Assembly: GCA_002919305.1 (NCBI GenBank) | Contig: PKFB01000023.1 | Location: forward strand, 62,001-126,000 | DNA length: 64,000 nucleotides | From: Actinomycetales bacterium | GTDB taxonomy: Bacteria; Actinomycetota; Actinomycetes; Mycobacteriales; Micromonosporaceae | Direction: 5' to 3' | Shown here: piece after piece, positions 56,097-64,000 of the stretch | Numbering within the stretch: position 1 is the stretch's first letter | Layout of the letters: each line of letters begins with the position of its first letter | Made by a program: the position numbers and the translations under genes | Notes under the pieces: model-generated | The model's database searches: none | Seen by the model: only the letters and a program-made list of their open reading frames with translations | What the model was told of the DNA's origin: nothing

Positions 56097-57558
56097 TGCT
56101 CCTGATCCGTTCGATGATCGCGGTGGTGGAGCGGTCGGCCACGTAGTCGAGCACGCGCACCTGACCGCCGATGGCCTCCACCAACGCCCGCTCAGGGATC
56201 ATGTCGAGGGTGTAGTCGCCGCCTTTGACGTAGATGTCGGGGCGGACCGCTTCAATCAGGGCCGCCGGGCTGTCCTCCTCAAAGACCACCACATAGTCCA
56301 CACAGGACAACGCGGCCAGGACCGCGGCCCGGTCCTCGACGGGATTCACCGGCCGCCCCGGCCCTTTCAGGCGACGCACGCTGGCGTCGGAGTTGACCGC
56401 CACCACCAGCACGTCCCCCAGCCGCTTGGCCTGGTTGAGATAGGCGACGTGGCCGCGATGCAGCACGTCGAAGCAGCCGTTGGTGAAAACCACCCGTCGC
56501 CCCTGGGCGCGGTGCCCGGCGAGCTGAACGACCAACTGCTGCGGATCGACGGTGCGTCGATCGGCCTCCTGGGCGACGTCGTGCAGGGCGGCCACAGAGC
56601 ACACCGCGGTCCCTGGCCGCCGCACCGCCGCCGTCGCCGCCAGCTGCGCCGTTTCGGCTGCTATGGGCGGGTCTGCGCCACTGGCCAGTGCCAACGTCAG
56701 GGCGGCCAGATAAGCGTCCCCCGCCCCGGCGGTCTGGCTGGAAGGCGCCGGTTCGGCATAGGTGCGATGCGGGGGTGCGCGCCGCTCTAACACCACGGAG
56801 CCGTCCACATCAAGGGTGACCGCCACGATCCGCGCCCGCGCCCCCTCCAGCAGCCGGTGCGCCACCCGGCCGGCCCACGCCACCCGATCGGCCGGCGCCT
56901 CTCCCGCGTCGCCGTTGAGCAGCCTGCGGGCCTCCTCGAAGTTAGGGGTCACCGCCGTCGGACACACCGGCGCCCAACGGCTCAGATCATGGGCGTCGAT
57001 GACCAGCAGGGGAATCCGGTGCCGGATGGTGGTCAACCAGTTCCGCATCTGGGCGTCGAGGACCCCGGCTCCGTAGTCGCACACCACCACGGCGTCCGCC
57101 TCGTCCATGACATCGGTGAATGCGTCGCACATGGCGCGCCGGGTGGCGCAGGTCAGGGGTGGCGGAGGCACCCCTTCGTCGAACCTCACCAGGATCTGCC
57201 CGTCGGCCACCAGCCGCCGTTTGCTGACCGTGGGCCGCTGGGGGACCACCGCCACGCGCAGCTCCACGCCCGCCTCCGCCAGGCACCGCCGCAACGACTC
57301 GGCGTCGGCGTCGGCTCCGATCGCGGTGACCAGGATGGACCGAGCGCCCAGCGCCGCCACGTTCACCGCGGTGTTCGCGCCGCCTCCCGCGGCGTACTCC
57401 ACCCGGGCAATGTCGACCACCGGCACCGGAGCCTCCCGGCAGAGCCGATGGGGGGTGCCCAACAGCCAAGAATCCAGCAGCGCATCCCCCACCACGATCA
57501 CCGTCCGGTCCCGGAAACGCTCCGTCACCTCACTGATCGCGATCGGTTGTCTGTCCAC
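56089..57558 (-). CDS. hldE: Bifunctional heptose kinase / adenylyltransferase HldE
   Basis: This 489-residue cytoplasmic protein has two parts. Residues 1-330 are a PfkB/ribokinase-type D-beta-D-heptose 7-phosphate kinase (VVGDALLDSWLLG, YAAGGGANTAVNV, catalytic D281 in AGAGDAY). Residues about 345-489 are a nucleotidyltransferase that makes ADP-heptose (FTNGCFDVLHRGH with HRGH at 367-370, VKGGDYT). It fits HldE length. The GTG start has no clear ribosome binding site; a second in-frame GTG lies about ten codons later. It is in an operon with GT9 upstream and GT2 downstream. Confidence 0.95.
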   Translation of the reverse strand: MDRQPIAISEVTERFRDRTVIVVGDALLDSWLLGTPHRLCREAPVPVVDIARVEYAAGGGANTAVNVAALGARSILVTAIGADADAESLRRCLAEAGVELRVAVVPQRPTVSKRRLVADGQILVRFDEGVPPPPLTCATRRAMCDAFTDVMDEADAVVVCDYGAGVLDAQMRNWLTTIRHRIPLLVIDAHDLSRWAPVCPTAVTPNFEEARRLLNGDAGEAPADRVAWAGRVAHRLLEGARARIVAVTLDVDGSVVLERRAPPHRTYAEPAPSSQTAGAGDAYLAALTLALASGADPPIAAETAQLAATAAVRRPGTAVCSVAALHDVAQEADRRTVDPQQLVVQLAGHRAQGRRVVFTNGCFDVLHRGHVAYLNQAKRLGDVLVVAVNSDASVRRLKGPGRPVNPVEDRAAVLAALSCVDYVVVFEEDSPAALIEAVRPDIYVKGGDYTLDMIPERALVEAIGGQVRVLDYVADRSTTAIIERIRSSE

Positions 57559-57647
57559 GGGAAGCCGGTTCCCGACCAGCGACGGAACAAACCTCGCCCG
57601 GCGTACGGCGCCTGGCCGGGCCGCGCTGGACCGGCTGGCTCGGCTCG

Positions 57648-58742
57648 TCAGTGCCGTAGGAGATCGAAGGCCTGCGCGAGCACCTCATCCACCGGGATAT
57701 CGGCGATGAACGACACCTGGTGGCCGCAGTCCCCACCGGGATGGTCCGGGTGCATGCAATCGACCCCGCACACCGGGCAACGCGTAGTCCACGCACACAG
57801 CGGCCGGTGCCGTCCCCGCTCCACCGGCGCCACATTGATCAGGTTGCCGACCCAGTACAGCCCTACCGTGGCGGCTCCGACCGCGTCGGCCAGATGTAGG
57901 GGGCCGGTGTCGTTGGCCACCACCAGCCGGCACCGGGCGTACAACCCGGCCAGCCCACCGAGCGACAACGCGCCGGCCAACGCCCGCACCGGGCGCCGCG
58001 CCTGCGCCACCACCTCATCGACCAGCTCCGTCTCCGACGCACCCCCGGTAATGACCACATCGGCGCCGGCGGCGGCGAGCGCATCCGCCACATGGGCGAA
58101 ACACTTCGGGGGCCAGCGACGACGCGGATCCCTCGCACCAGGGTGAAGCGCCACCACAGGACGGTCGCTGTCTGGAACCGCCGCTTTCGCCTCGGCCAGA
58201 TCCTCAGCCACCACCGGAAACCGCGGGCGGTACCCCACCGGCGTCGCCCCGATGAGCCCGACCACCTCCAGGTACCGGAAAACCTCCGGCTGGTAGTGGA
58301 TGTAGCGCACCCAGCGATCCAACCGTGGCGCGTCCGGGGTGGCCATCCCCACGGTCAGGCGGGCCCCGAGTCGCCGCACCAGCGGATTGCTGTAGCGCCC
58401 GCCGCCATGCAGTTGGATCGCCACATCAAACCGTTCTGCCCGTATTCGTTCGATGAACCGCCCCAACTCCGGCGGCTCAGGCGGGATGGGATGGCCAGGT
58501 CGCGGTGAGGGGGCCGTCACCCCGACGACCCCGTCGGGCACCGCCTCGACCCGGTCGTAGGGGCCCGGTCGCCTCCCGAGCAGCCGGGCATGCCACCCAG
58601 CCCCGAGGAGCACGATCCGGGCCTGTGGGTACGCCGACCGCAGCGCCTCCAGGGCCGGAAGCGACAGGATGTAATCGCCGAGAGCGTTGGCGCGCAGCAC
58701 GGCGATCGTCCGCACTTCCGGCACCCGACGCGGCGGTGTCAC
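57648..58742 (-). CDS. GT9 family glycosyltransferase with Cys-rich C-terminal motif
   Basis: This 364-residue GT-B enzyme has VLRANALGDYILSLPAL at the N-terminus and LHPGARDPRRRWPP plus ANDTGPLHLADAV in the donor domain, typical of heptosyltransferases. Near the end it has the cluster CAWTTRCPVCGVDC followed by DCGHQ, five Cys plus His, which could bind a metal. The GTG start overlaps the CBS gene stop by four bases (GTGA). The donor is likely ADP-heptose. The hldE start lies 89 bases downstream. Confidence 0.92.
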   Translation of the reverse strand: MTPPRRVPEVRTIAVLRANALGDYILSLPALEALRSAYPQARIVLLGAGWHARLLGRRPGPYDRVEAVPDGVVGVTAPSPRPGHPIPPEPPELGRFIERIRAERFDVAIQLHGGGRYSNPLVRRLGARLTVGMATPDAPRLDRWVRYIHYQPEVFRYLEVVGLIGATPVGYRPRFPVVAEDLAEAKAAVPDSDRPVVALHPGARDPRRRWPPKCFAHVADALAAAGADVVITGGASETELVDEVVAQARRPVRALAGALSLGGLAGLYARCRLVVANDTGPLHLADAVGAATVGLYWVGNLINVAPVERGRHRPLCAWTTRCPVCGVDCMHPDHPGGDCGHQVSFIADIPVDEVLAQAFDLLRH

Positions 58743-59158
58743 TGATTGGACGGGGCGGCGCTGATGTCGCCCAGCGCCGAGGTTGGATCGCGTTCGATGG
58801 CCAGGTCACCGAGCGACACCACTCCGACCACCTCATCGCCTCGGCAGACCGGCAGCCGCCGCAGCGCGTGTTCCCGCATCAGCTCGACCGCTCGTTGCAC
58901 CGATTCGTCCTCCTGGACGGTCACTAACTCCTCGCTGCACACCTCGATCACCGGGGTGCTGCTGGGGTCACGGCCCTCGGCCAGACCACGCACCACGATG
59001 TCCCGATCGGTGACCATGCCGCGGACGCCCTCGTCGTCAACGACGAGTACGTCGCCGATCGCCTCATCCCGCATCATGCGGGCGGCATCCAGCAAGGTCG
59101 AGTCGATCGTCACGCTGATCGGTCCAGGCGTCATGACCTCGCGTACCGTCTGTGGCAT
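58739..59158 (-). CDS. CBS-domain pair protein
   Basis: This 139-residue cytoplasmic protein consists of two CBS domains (about 8-62 and 73-125), seen in VREVMTPGPISVTIDSTLL and VTDRDIV, and in the second LMREHALRRLPVCRGDEVVGVVSLGDL. CBS pairs bind adenine nucleotides such as AMP/ATP or NAD. GGAAGGAG precedes the ATG. The overlap with the GT9 gene suggests translation with the glycan operon, so an energy-state input is possible. CBS proteins of this type are also common as stress genes in actinobacteria. Confidence 0.92.
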   Translation of the reverse strand: MPQTVREVMTPGPISVTIDSTLLDAARMMRDEAIGDVLVVDDEGVRGMVTDRDIVVRGLAEGRDPSSTPVIEVCSEELVTVQEDESVQRAVELMREHALRRLPVCRGDEVVGVVSLGDLAIERDPTSALGDISAAPSNQ

Positions 59159-59222
59159 CGTCCCTCTCCTTCCGGTGTCGTACCGCGGAGGGATTACCCG
59201 CCGGCCGGTCGGTCATGCTCTG

Positions 59223-59930
59223 CTACGGGTAGGAGGATTCGACGCTGGGGCAGATGACCAGCTCCCGTAGTTCACAGCCGGCTGGTTGAGTGAGGGCGAA
59301 CACCACGGCACGCGCCACATCGGCCGGATCGTTCAAAGGGGCGTCCGCCGGCGGCCGATACTGTTCGGCGCGGCCCTCGAAGAACCGAGTCCGCATCCCC
59401 CCGGGTATCAGCAGGGTCACTCCGACCTGGCCGGCCAGCTCGGCGGCCAACGCCCGGGTGAACCCCACCACCCCGAACTTGGCCGCGCAGTACGCGGTGG
59501 CGTCCGACACCGCCCGCAGGCCCAGGGTTGAGGCGACCGTCACGATCCTGCCGCCCGGCCGTTCCACAGCCGGGAGCGCCGCGCGGATCACCGCGGCGGT
59601 GCCCAGCAGGTTGACCCGCACCACCCGCTCCCAGACCTCGGTGGAGACCTGATCCAGGCGGCCGGGGTGGTCGATCCCGGCGGCGGTGACGACGGCGGTA
59701 AGGCTGCCTGCCTGGGCGACCAGCGCGGCGGTGGCGCGCTCCGCCTCGCCGCTGTCGGCGAGGTCAGCGATGACGTACGGTACGTCGGCCCCTGGGGGCC
59801 GCTGGTCCACCACCAGGGGTTTGCCGCCGGCGGCGAGGACGGCGTCGACCACGGCGGCCCCCAGACCACTGGCTCCTCCGGTCACCAGGACCGAACCGGC
59901 CAGCGGGGGCGTCCCGAAACTGGAGGTCAT
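59223..59930 (-). CDS. Short-chain dehydrogenase/reductase
   Basis: This 235-residue classical SDR has the cofactor motif VTGGASGLGAAV and the triad S134, Y147, K151 (YCAAK). Its length and motifs are those of classical SDRs, not of the extended ADP-heptose 6-epimerase (HldD), which is about 310-330 residues. It sits between the HldA-like kinase and CBS genes and may reduce or oxidise a sugar intermediate of the pathway. The ATG at 59930 has GGAAGGGAC upstream. Confidence 0.9.
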   Translation of the reverse strand: MTSSFGTPPLAGSVLVTGGASGLGAAVVDAVLAAGGKPLVVDQRPPGADVPYVIADLADSGEAERATAALVAQAGSLTAVVTAAGIDHPGRLDQVSTEVWERVVRVNLLGTAAVIRAALPAVERPGGRIVTVASTLGLRAVSDATAYCAAKFGVVGFTRALAAELAGQVGVTLLIPGGMRTRFFEGRAEQYRPPADAPLNDPADVARAVVFALTQPAGCELRELVICPSVESSYP

Positions 59931-60024
59931 TGTCGGTGTCCCTTCCATGTTGGACGGTCGGTCACGCGCTTTTGAGGGGACGGGGCACGGTGACGGGTAC
60001 GCCCTGACCGCGGCGCGGGCCAGG

Positions 60025-60987
60025 TCAGGCGCTGACCCTGCGTGGCCAGACGAAGGGGTACGCGCAGTTAGGCGGCGCCGTCGGGGACGGCGCGGGAGCG
60101 CTGAGCCGACGGGCCCCTCCGATCGCGACGAAAGAGGTCGCCTTCACCACCGCCGTGTGGATGGCATCGGTCAACGTGGCGCCGGCCCTGAGCCCCTCCA
60201 GGGCCGCGACAGCGAACCGATCCCCAGCGCCGCACGGGTTACCGGCAGCCACCCGGGGCGCCGGGAGCCGAACGGGGAACGGGGCCTGCTCCGGAACGAC
60301 CAGAAGGGCCCCGTCAGCGCCGAGGGTCACCGCGATCGCCGGGCACCTCCACAGTCGACACAGCGCCACGGCGGCCGCCGCCTCGCCGGGGTGCTCCGGC
60401 CCCGCCAGCCGCCGCGCCTCGGCGGCGTTGGGCGTGGCCAACCGGATCCCCGGCACCGGTGTGTGGCCCCGCGGATGCGGATCCCACACCACCGGAACCT
60501 GGCGGGCGGCGCGTTCCATGACGCGCCGTAGCGCGGCGAGGCCGGTGGTCCCTCGGCCATAGTCGCTAACCAGGACCGCACCGGCCGCCTCCACCGCGGC
60601 CAGCGCCTCAGCGGGGACGGTGTCGACCCGTGCGCTCCGTTCGCCCCGGTCCCAGCGCAGCATCACCTGGCCGTGGGCCAGCAGCCGAATCTTCTCCTCG
60701 GTCCGCCCCTGGTCCGGAAGTGGCCACACGGTGACCCCCGCGTCCTCCAGCAGCTGGCGCAGCCGCAGCCCCGCCGCGTCCGCGGCCAGGGGCGTCACCA
60801 GCACCACGTCGTGCCCCTCAACGGCGGCGATCAACGCGGCCAGCCCGGCTCCGCCGGGGCGTTCCTCGACCGTGGTCTCCTCCAGCACCGGGGCCGGGGC
60901 GTCCGGGCACAGCCGCTCCACCCGACCGATCACATCCCGGTCAAGCAGGGCGTCCCCCACGACCACCAGCGGCGCCGGGGCGTTCAC
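60025..60987 (-). CDS. PfkB-family heptose 7-phosphate kinase-like (HldA-like)
   Basis: This 320-residue kinase resembles the kinase half of HldE: VVVGDALLDRDVIGRVERL, PGGAGLAAL, WDPHPRGHTPV, and anion-hole/catalytic D256 in CGAGDRFA. It is separate from a nucleotidyltransferase. The GTG start overlaps the gmhA stop by four bases (GTGA) with GGAGGGA just upstream. With hldE at 56089 there are two heptose-kinase domains in the cluster; this may reflect two heptose types or duplication. Other sugar kinases are not excluded. Confidence 0.87.
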   Translation of the reverse strand: MNAPAPLVVVGDALLDRDVIGRVERLCPDAPAPVLEETTVEERPGGAGLAALIAAVEGHDVVLVTPLAADAAGLRLRQLLEDAGVTVWPLPDQGRTEEKIRLLAHGQVMLRWDRGERSARVDTVPAEALAAVEAAGAVLVSDYGRGTTGLAALRRVMERAARQVPVVWDPHPRGHTPVPGIRLATPNAAEARRLAGPEHPGEAAAAVALCRLWRCPAIAVTLGADGALLVVPEQAPFPVRLPAPRVAAGNPCGAGDRFAVAALEGLRAGATLTDAIHTAVVKATSFVAIGGARRLSAPAPSPTAPPNCAYPFVWPRRVSA

Positions 60988-61670
60988 GGCTCCCTCCGTG
61001 ACTGCCACGCCCCCGCCATGACGCCCGGCAGCGCCGCGTCGACGTGCTCGCACAAAAGGTGAATGGCGACCAGGTGCAGCTCCTGGATGGTCTGGTTATC
61101 GTCCGACTCCACAGCCAGCACGTCATCGCAGCAGGCCGCCAGAGGGTTGGGCAACGGACCGGTCAAGCCCCACACGGTCAGCCCCAATGCCCGCCCGACA
61201 CCGGCCGCTGCCCGCAGGTTGGCGCTGGCGCCGCTGGTCGACATCAACAGCAGGATGTCCCCAGGGCGGCCGTGGGCCTGGACCTCCCGGGCGTAAACCC
61301 GCTCGTAGCCGTAGTCGTTGGCGATGGCGGTGAGGCTGGAGGTCTCGGCGTGGAGAGCGAGGGCGGACATGGGCCGGCGATCCTGGCGCAGCTTGCCCAC
61401 CAGCTCCGCCGCCAGATGCTGGGCTTGGGCGGCGCTGCCTCCGTTGCCCGCGGTCAGCAACCGGCCTCCCTGGACCGCCAGCACCTCAGTCACATGGGTA
61501 CCCCACCGCGCCAGGCGGGCCCCGTGCGCCCGGAAGGCGACCATCGCGGCGCCTAAAGCCCGCAGGTGCGCGTCGGTGGTGGGGTGAGTCAGGACCGGCG
61601 GGACGGCGCCGCGGACCGTGCCGACCGTGGGGATGGACACCTGGGTGCCCGTGTCGGACATCGTGTTCAT
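60984..61670 (-). CDS. gmhA: Sedoheptulose-7-phosphate isomerase GmhA
   Basis: This 228-residue SIS-domain enzyme converts sedoheptulose 7-phosphate to D-glycero-D-manno-heptose 7-phosphate, the first heptose step. Motifs are RLLTAGNGGSAAQAQHLAAE, MSALALHAETSSLTAIANDYG and LLMSTSGASANLRAA, and the late ESDDNQTIQELHLVAIHLLCE, all characteristic of GmhA. The ATG overlaps the GT4 stop by four bases (ATGA). Confidence 0.95.
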   Translation of the reverse strand: MNTMSDTGTQVSIPTVGTVRGAVPPVLTHPTTDAHLRALGAAMVAFRAHGARLARWGTHVTEVLAVQGGRLLTAGNGGSAAQAQHLAAELVGKLRQDRRPMSALALHAETSSLTAIANDYGYERVYAREVQAHGRPGDILLLMSTSGASANLRAAAGVGRALGLTVWGLTGPLPNPLAACCDDVLAVESDDNQTIQELHLVAIHLLCEHVDAALPGVMAGAWQSRREP

Positions 61671-62905
61671 CGCCTCGCCTCCTGAGGCCGCGCGACCGAT
61701 CGCGATGATCCGGTGCGTTCACCGCACAGTGAGCGGTAGATCCGCAGTAGGTCCGCACCGGCGCGTTCCCAGCTGTAGCGGGCGCGGACTCGGTCGTTCC
61801 CTCCGCTGGAGTAGCTCAACCTGAGCAGCTCGTCGCTCAGGATTCGGCGTAAGGCCGCTGCCAAGGCGCGAGGATCGCCGGGAGGCACCAGGATGCCGGT
61901 GACTCCGTCGATGATGGTGTCGGTCAGTCCACCCACCGCGGTGGCCACGACCGGGACACCACAGGCCATCGCCTCTAAGGGAGTGATACCGAACGGTTCG
62001 TACCAGGGTGTGCACGCCACCACGTCGGCCGAGCGGTACCACAAGGGCAGCTGGTCCCGGGCGACGCCTCCCACCAACCGCACTCGATCGGCCACCTGGA
62101 CACGGGCGGCGATTCGACGCAGGCGCCGTGCCTCCGGGTCGGCGTCCAACTGGGCCGCGGGAGGGCCGCCGATGATCACCAACTCGGCGTCGGGTACGAG
62201 CCGGAGCACGCTGATCAGTTCGGCGAAGCCTTTGCGGGCCACCAGGCGCCCCACCGACAGGATGCGGGGTCGTTCGCTCCGTGGCGCCGCCGGGCCATGG
62301 GGGGTGAACATGGTCAGATCGACCCCGGAAGGCACCACGCTGATGGCGGTCCGCGGCACGCCCAGCTGCACCAACTCGAAAACCTCGTCGGTGCTCTGGG
62401 CGATCACCCGGTCGGCTACTCGCCCCAGTTGACGCTCCAGGGCGATCCGCTGTCGTGGACTGGTGTCCCGCTCCCCCTGATAACGCCGCTTGACCGTCCC
62501 CAACGCGTGGTAGGTCACCACTAACGGCAGGTTGGTTCCCGCGACCGCGGTGAGCGCCGCCAGCCCGCTCATCCAGAAATGAGCGTGAACCACGTCTGGG
62601 CTCCAGTCCCCTTGGCGCCATCGCTGAGCCAGCCAGTGGCCGAACTGTCCCATGTAGGGCAGCAGATCGTCCTTGGGGATCACCATCGCCGGTCCGGCGG
62701 GGACATGCTCAACCAGTACCCCATCGCGGTACTCGACCACCTCAGGCAGCTCGGGGGCATCCCGTCGGGTGTAGACGCGCACGTCATGCCCCGCGCGCGC
62801 CAAAGTGACCGCTAACTCCCCCACATGCAGGTTCTGCCCTCCGGCGTCCACACCGCCCAAGGTGGCCAACGGACTGGCGTGCTCGGAGACGAACGCGATT
62901 CTCAT
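61667..62905 (-). CDS. GT4 family glycosyltransferase
   Basis: This 412-residue GT-B enzyme resembles MshA/SucS-like transferases: GGVDAGGQNLHVGELAVTLA, VVHAHFWMSGLAAL, VVPSGVDLTMF, LSVGRLVARKGFAELI and EPFGITPLEAMACGVPVV (E-x7-E). It should add a sugar to a glycan or small acceptor. GGGGTGAGGC precedes the ATG. It opens the coupled set GT4-gmhA-hldA-like, so its acceptor is probably part of the same glycan. Confidence 0.92.
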   Translation of the reverse strand: MRIAFVSEHASPLATLGGVDAGGQNLHVGELAVTLARAGHDVRVYTRRDAPELPEVVEYRDGVLVEHVPAGPAMVIPKDDLLPYMGQFGHWLAQRWRQGDWSPDVVHAHFWMSGLAALTAVAGTNLPLVVTYHALGTVKRRYQGERDTSPRQRIALERQLGRVADRVIAQSTDEVFELVQLGVPRTAISVVPSGVDLTMFTPHGPAAPRSERPRILSVGRLVARKGFAELISVLRLVPDAELVIIGGPPAAQLDADPEARRLRRIAARVQVADRVRLVGGVARDQLPLWYRSADVVACTPWYEPFGITPLEAMACGVPVVATAVGGLTDTIIDGVTGILVPPGDPRALAAALRRILSDELLRLSYSSGGNDRVRARYSWERAGADLLRIYRSLCGERTGSSRSVARPQEARR

Positions 62906-63249
62906 GCCTCACCCCCCACGGCTTCCGCTCACGAGCGCTCTTTTCCGAGAAGTGGTCTGATAAACAACCGCTACTTTCAGTAGTCATTTGGGCACCGCAT
63001 AAGCGGCGCGTCGGATTCACGGCGTGAACGCGTGTGGTTGACCGGGTGGCCCTGTGGCGGCTCGCTTCTGGACGGGCCGGCGTGTCGCTTCTGCGCTGAC
63101 GGTTCCCAACGCGTGCGGCTGACGGATTTGGGCTTGCTGAAAACCCGCTAAAAGCGGAAAGGGTGATGAACGTTCCAGACAATGTCCTGCTGCTCAGATG
63201 ACTGGTCAGATGACCTGGTCATCACATGACTCACCACATGACCTGGTCC
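62906..63249. other. Intergenic region with degenerate direct repeats
   Basis: This 344-base gap holds, at 63195-63248, a degenerate set of CAnATGACCTGGT-like units directly after the upstream GT4 stop; I count three to four partial copies. A short CCGCT/AGCGG hairpin lies near 63147. It should contain a promoter for the GT4-gmhA-hldA set. No coding frame is convincing. Confidence 0.5.
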
Positions 63250-64000
63250 TCAATGGGGCCGCTCCGACACCGGGTCAGTACCCACGACCGCGTCCGCGTA
63301 CCCATTCCCGCCCCAGCGTCCTGACACGCCGGCCGGCGGCAGCCCCGTGACCTGGCTGAGCAAGGCGTCCCAGTCAGCCTGGAAGCGCGCCACGCTGTAC
63401 CGCGCCACCGCCGCCGCCCGAGCCCGCATCCCCACCGCACGCGCGGCCCGTGGATCCTCGATCAACCAGCGGGCGGCCTCGACCAGTTCATCGATCCGGG
63501 TGGAGAGCACACCGGCGTCCCGGGGCACCGCCTGCACCGCCTCGGTCGCCGCCAACCCAACTACCGGCATCCCCAGCATCATCGCTTCAATCAGCGACAA
63601 CCCCAGCGAGGTCCAGCGGTGCGGATGCAGGTAGACCCGACGATGGGCCAACTCCTGGTGCATCACGGACTGCACCACGTCCCCTCGATCGCATATCTGG
63701 TCGCGCGACAGTCCGAGGCGTTCGGCCAGACCGGCTCCTCGCATCCCGTAGACGTCGATCGGCGCGCACGCGGCGAAATACGGCAGCAGGTCACTGCCGG
63801 TGACTCGCCACCGCCGGAGCGGCTCGTTGATCACCGCGGCGAGACGGGGCAGCTCACCGGTGTAGTGGTGCCCGGGGTCGGGCACCCCATGGTCGATAAC
63901 CGTCGTCGGGGTCTCACCGGTGTCCCAGTACAGCTCGTTGAAGTGGGTGACATGAACCACAACGAGGTCTGAGCGGTCGGCGAACGGATGACGCGTGTCG
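63250..64000 (-). CDS. GT4 family glycosyltransferase, 5' end beyond window
   Basis: Only the C-terminal part is in the window; the frame stays open to the right edge, with DTRHPFADRSDLVVVHVTHF upstream of the first internal GTG. Visible features are THFNELYWDTG, VIDHGVPDPG, a GT-B donor domain with DVYGMRGAGL, HPHRWTSLGLSLIEAMMLGMPVVG and the final helix. It is a cytoplasmic glycosyltransferase and probably part of the same glycan locus. Confidence 0.88.
   Translation of the reverse strand, partial: DTRHPFADRSDLVVVHVTHFNELYWDTGETPTTVIDHGVPDPGHHYTGELPRLAAVINEPLRRWRVTGSDLLPYFAACAPIDVYGMRGAGLAERLGLSRDQICDRGDVVQSVMHQELAHRRVYLHPHRWTSLGLSLIEAMMLGMPVVGLAATEAVQAVPRDAGVLSTRIDELVEAARWLIEDPRAARAVGMRARAAAVARYSVARFQADWDALLSQVTGLPPAGVSGRWGGNGYADAVVGTDPVSERPH

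Noticed and set aside
59223..59930. SDR as the ADP-heptose 6-epimerase HldD
   Set aside because: At 235 residues it is a classical SDR; HldD is an extended SDR of about 310-330 residues.

Overview
The window is high-GC actinobacterial DNA with short intergenic gaps, frequent GTG starts, many ATGA/GTGA overlaps, CBM2-tailed secreted glycosidases and a pknG-glnH-glnX set. The gene mix (a response regulator next to rpe, a membrane Hsp70, a heptose cluster) suggests a soil or plant-litter actinomycete, possibly of the Micromonosporaceae. That placement is an inference, because no rRNA or marker gene is present. I see no tRNA, rRNA, insertion sequence, integrase, phage gene or CRISPR array.

Region 1 (about 1-34.5 kb) is mainly plant-polysaccharide use. 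On the minus strand are a secreted GH10 xylanase with CBM2, a tightly coupled set GH30 - Gfo/Idh/MocA oxidoreductase - DUF6807 protein - cupin, and a sugar ABC importer (lipoprotein plus two permeases, no ATPase). Divergent to the importer are a LacI repressor and an intracellular GH3 enzyme. A GH6 cellulase with CBM2 lies at 18.8-20.2 kb. A second, closely related LacI repressor is divergent to a GH43 beta-xylosidase at 31.8-34.5 kb. TCGAAAC half-sites in both divergent promoter regions suggest that the two repressors read related operators. Inferred flow: secreted GH10/GH30/GH6 cut the polymer, the importer takes up oligosaccharides, and GH3/GH43 hydrolyse them inside, with induction through the LacI proteins.

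Region 2 (20.4-26.4 kb) holds glnX-glnH-pknG plus a zinc-ribbon PP2C phosphatase in one direction, which looks like an amino-acid-sensing kinase/phosphatase module.

Region 3 (26.5-43.3 kb) is mixed: an alpha/beta hydrolase, a membrane-anchored glycosidase-like protein, a PCMT-like methyltransferase, a lipoprotein, GtrA, an F420-type oxidoreductase, a PAP2-like membrane protein, an ACT-GNAT fusion, a STAS protein and uracil-DNA glycosylase. Several hairpins and palindromes lie in the gaps.

Region 4 (43.4-51.2 kb) is the most unusual part. A 1036-residue protein joins an Hsp70-type ATPase, a proline-rich linker, one membrane span and an extracellular family-5 solute-binding domain. It is divergent to a GT-C mannosyltransferase-like protein, a processive GT2 synthase and a GH26-like glycosidase, which look like an exopolysaccharide unit.

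Region 5 (53.6-64 kb) is a heptose/glycan cluster: two GT4, gmhA, an HldA-type kinase, an SDR, a CBS-pair protein, a GT9, a bifunctional hldE, a GT2 and a further GT9. The last GT4 gene runs off the right edge. This is a full set for ADP-heptose except the GmhB phosphatase, in an organism that should have no LPS.
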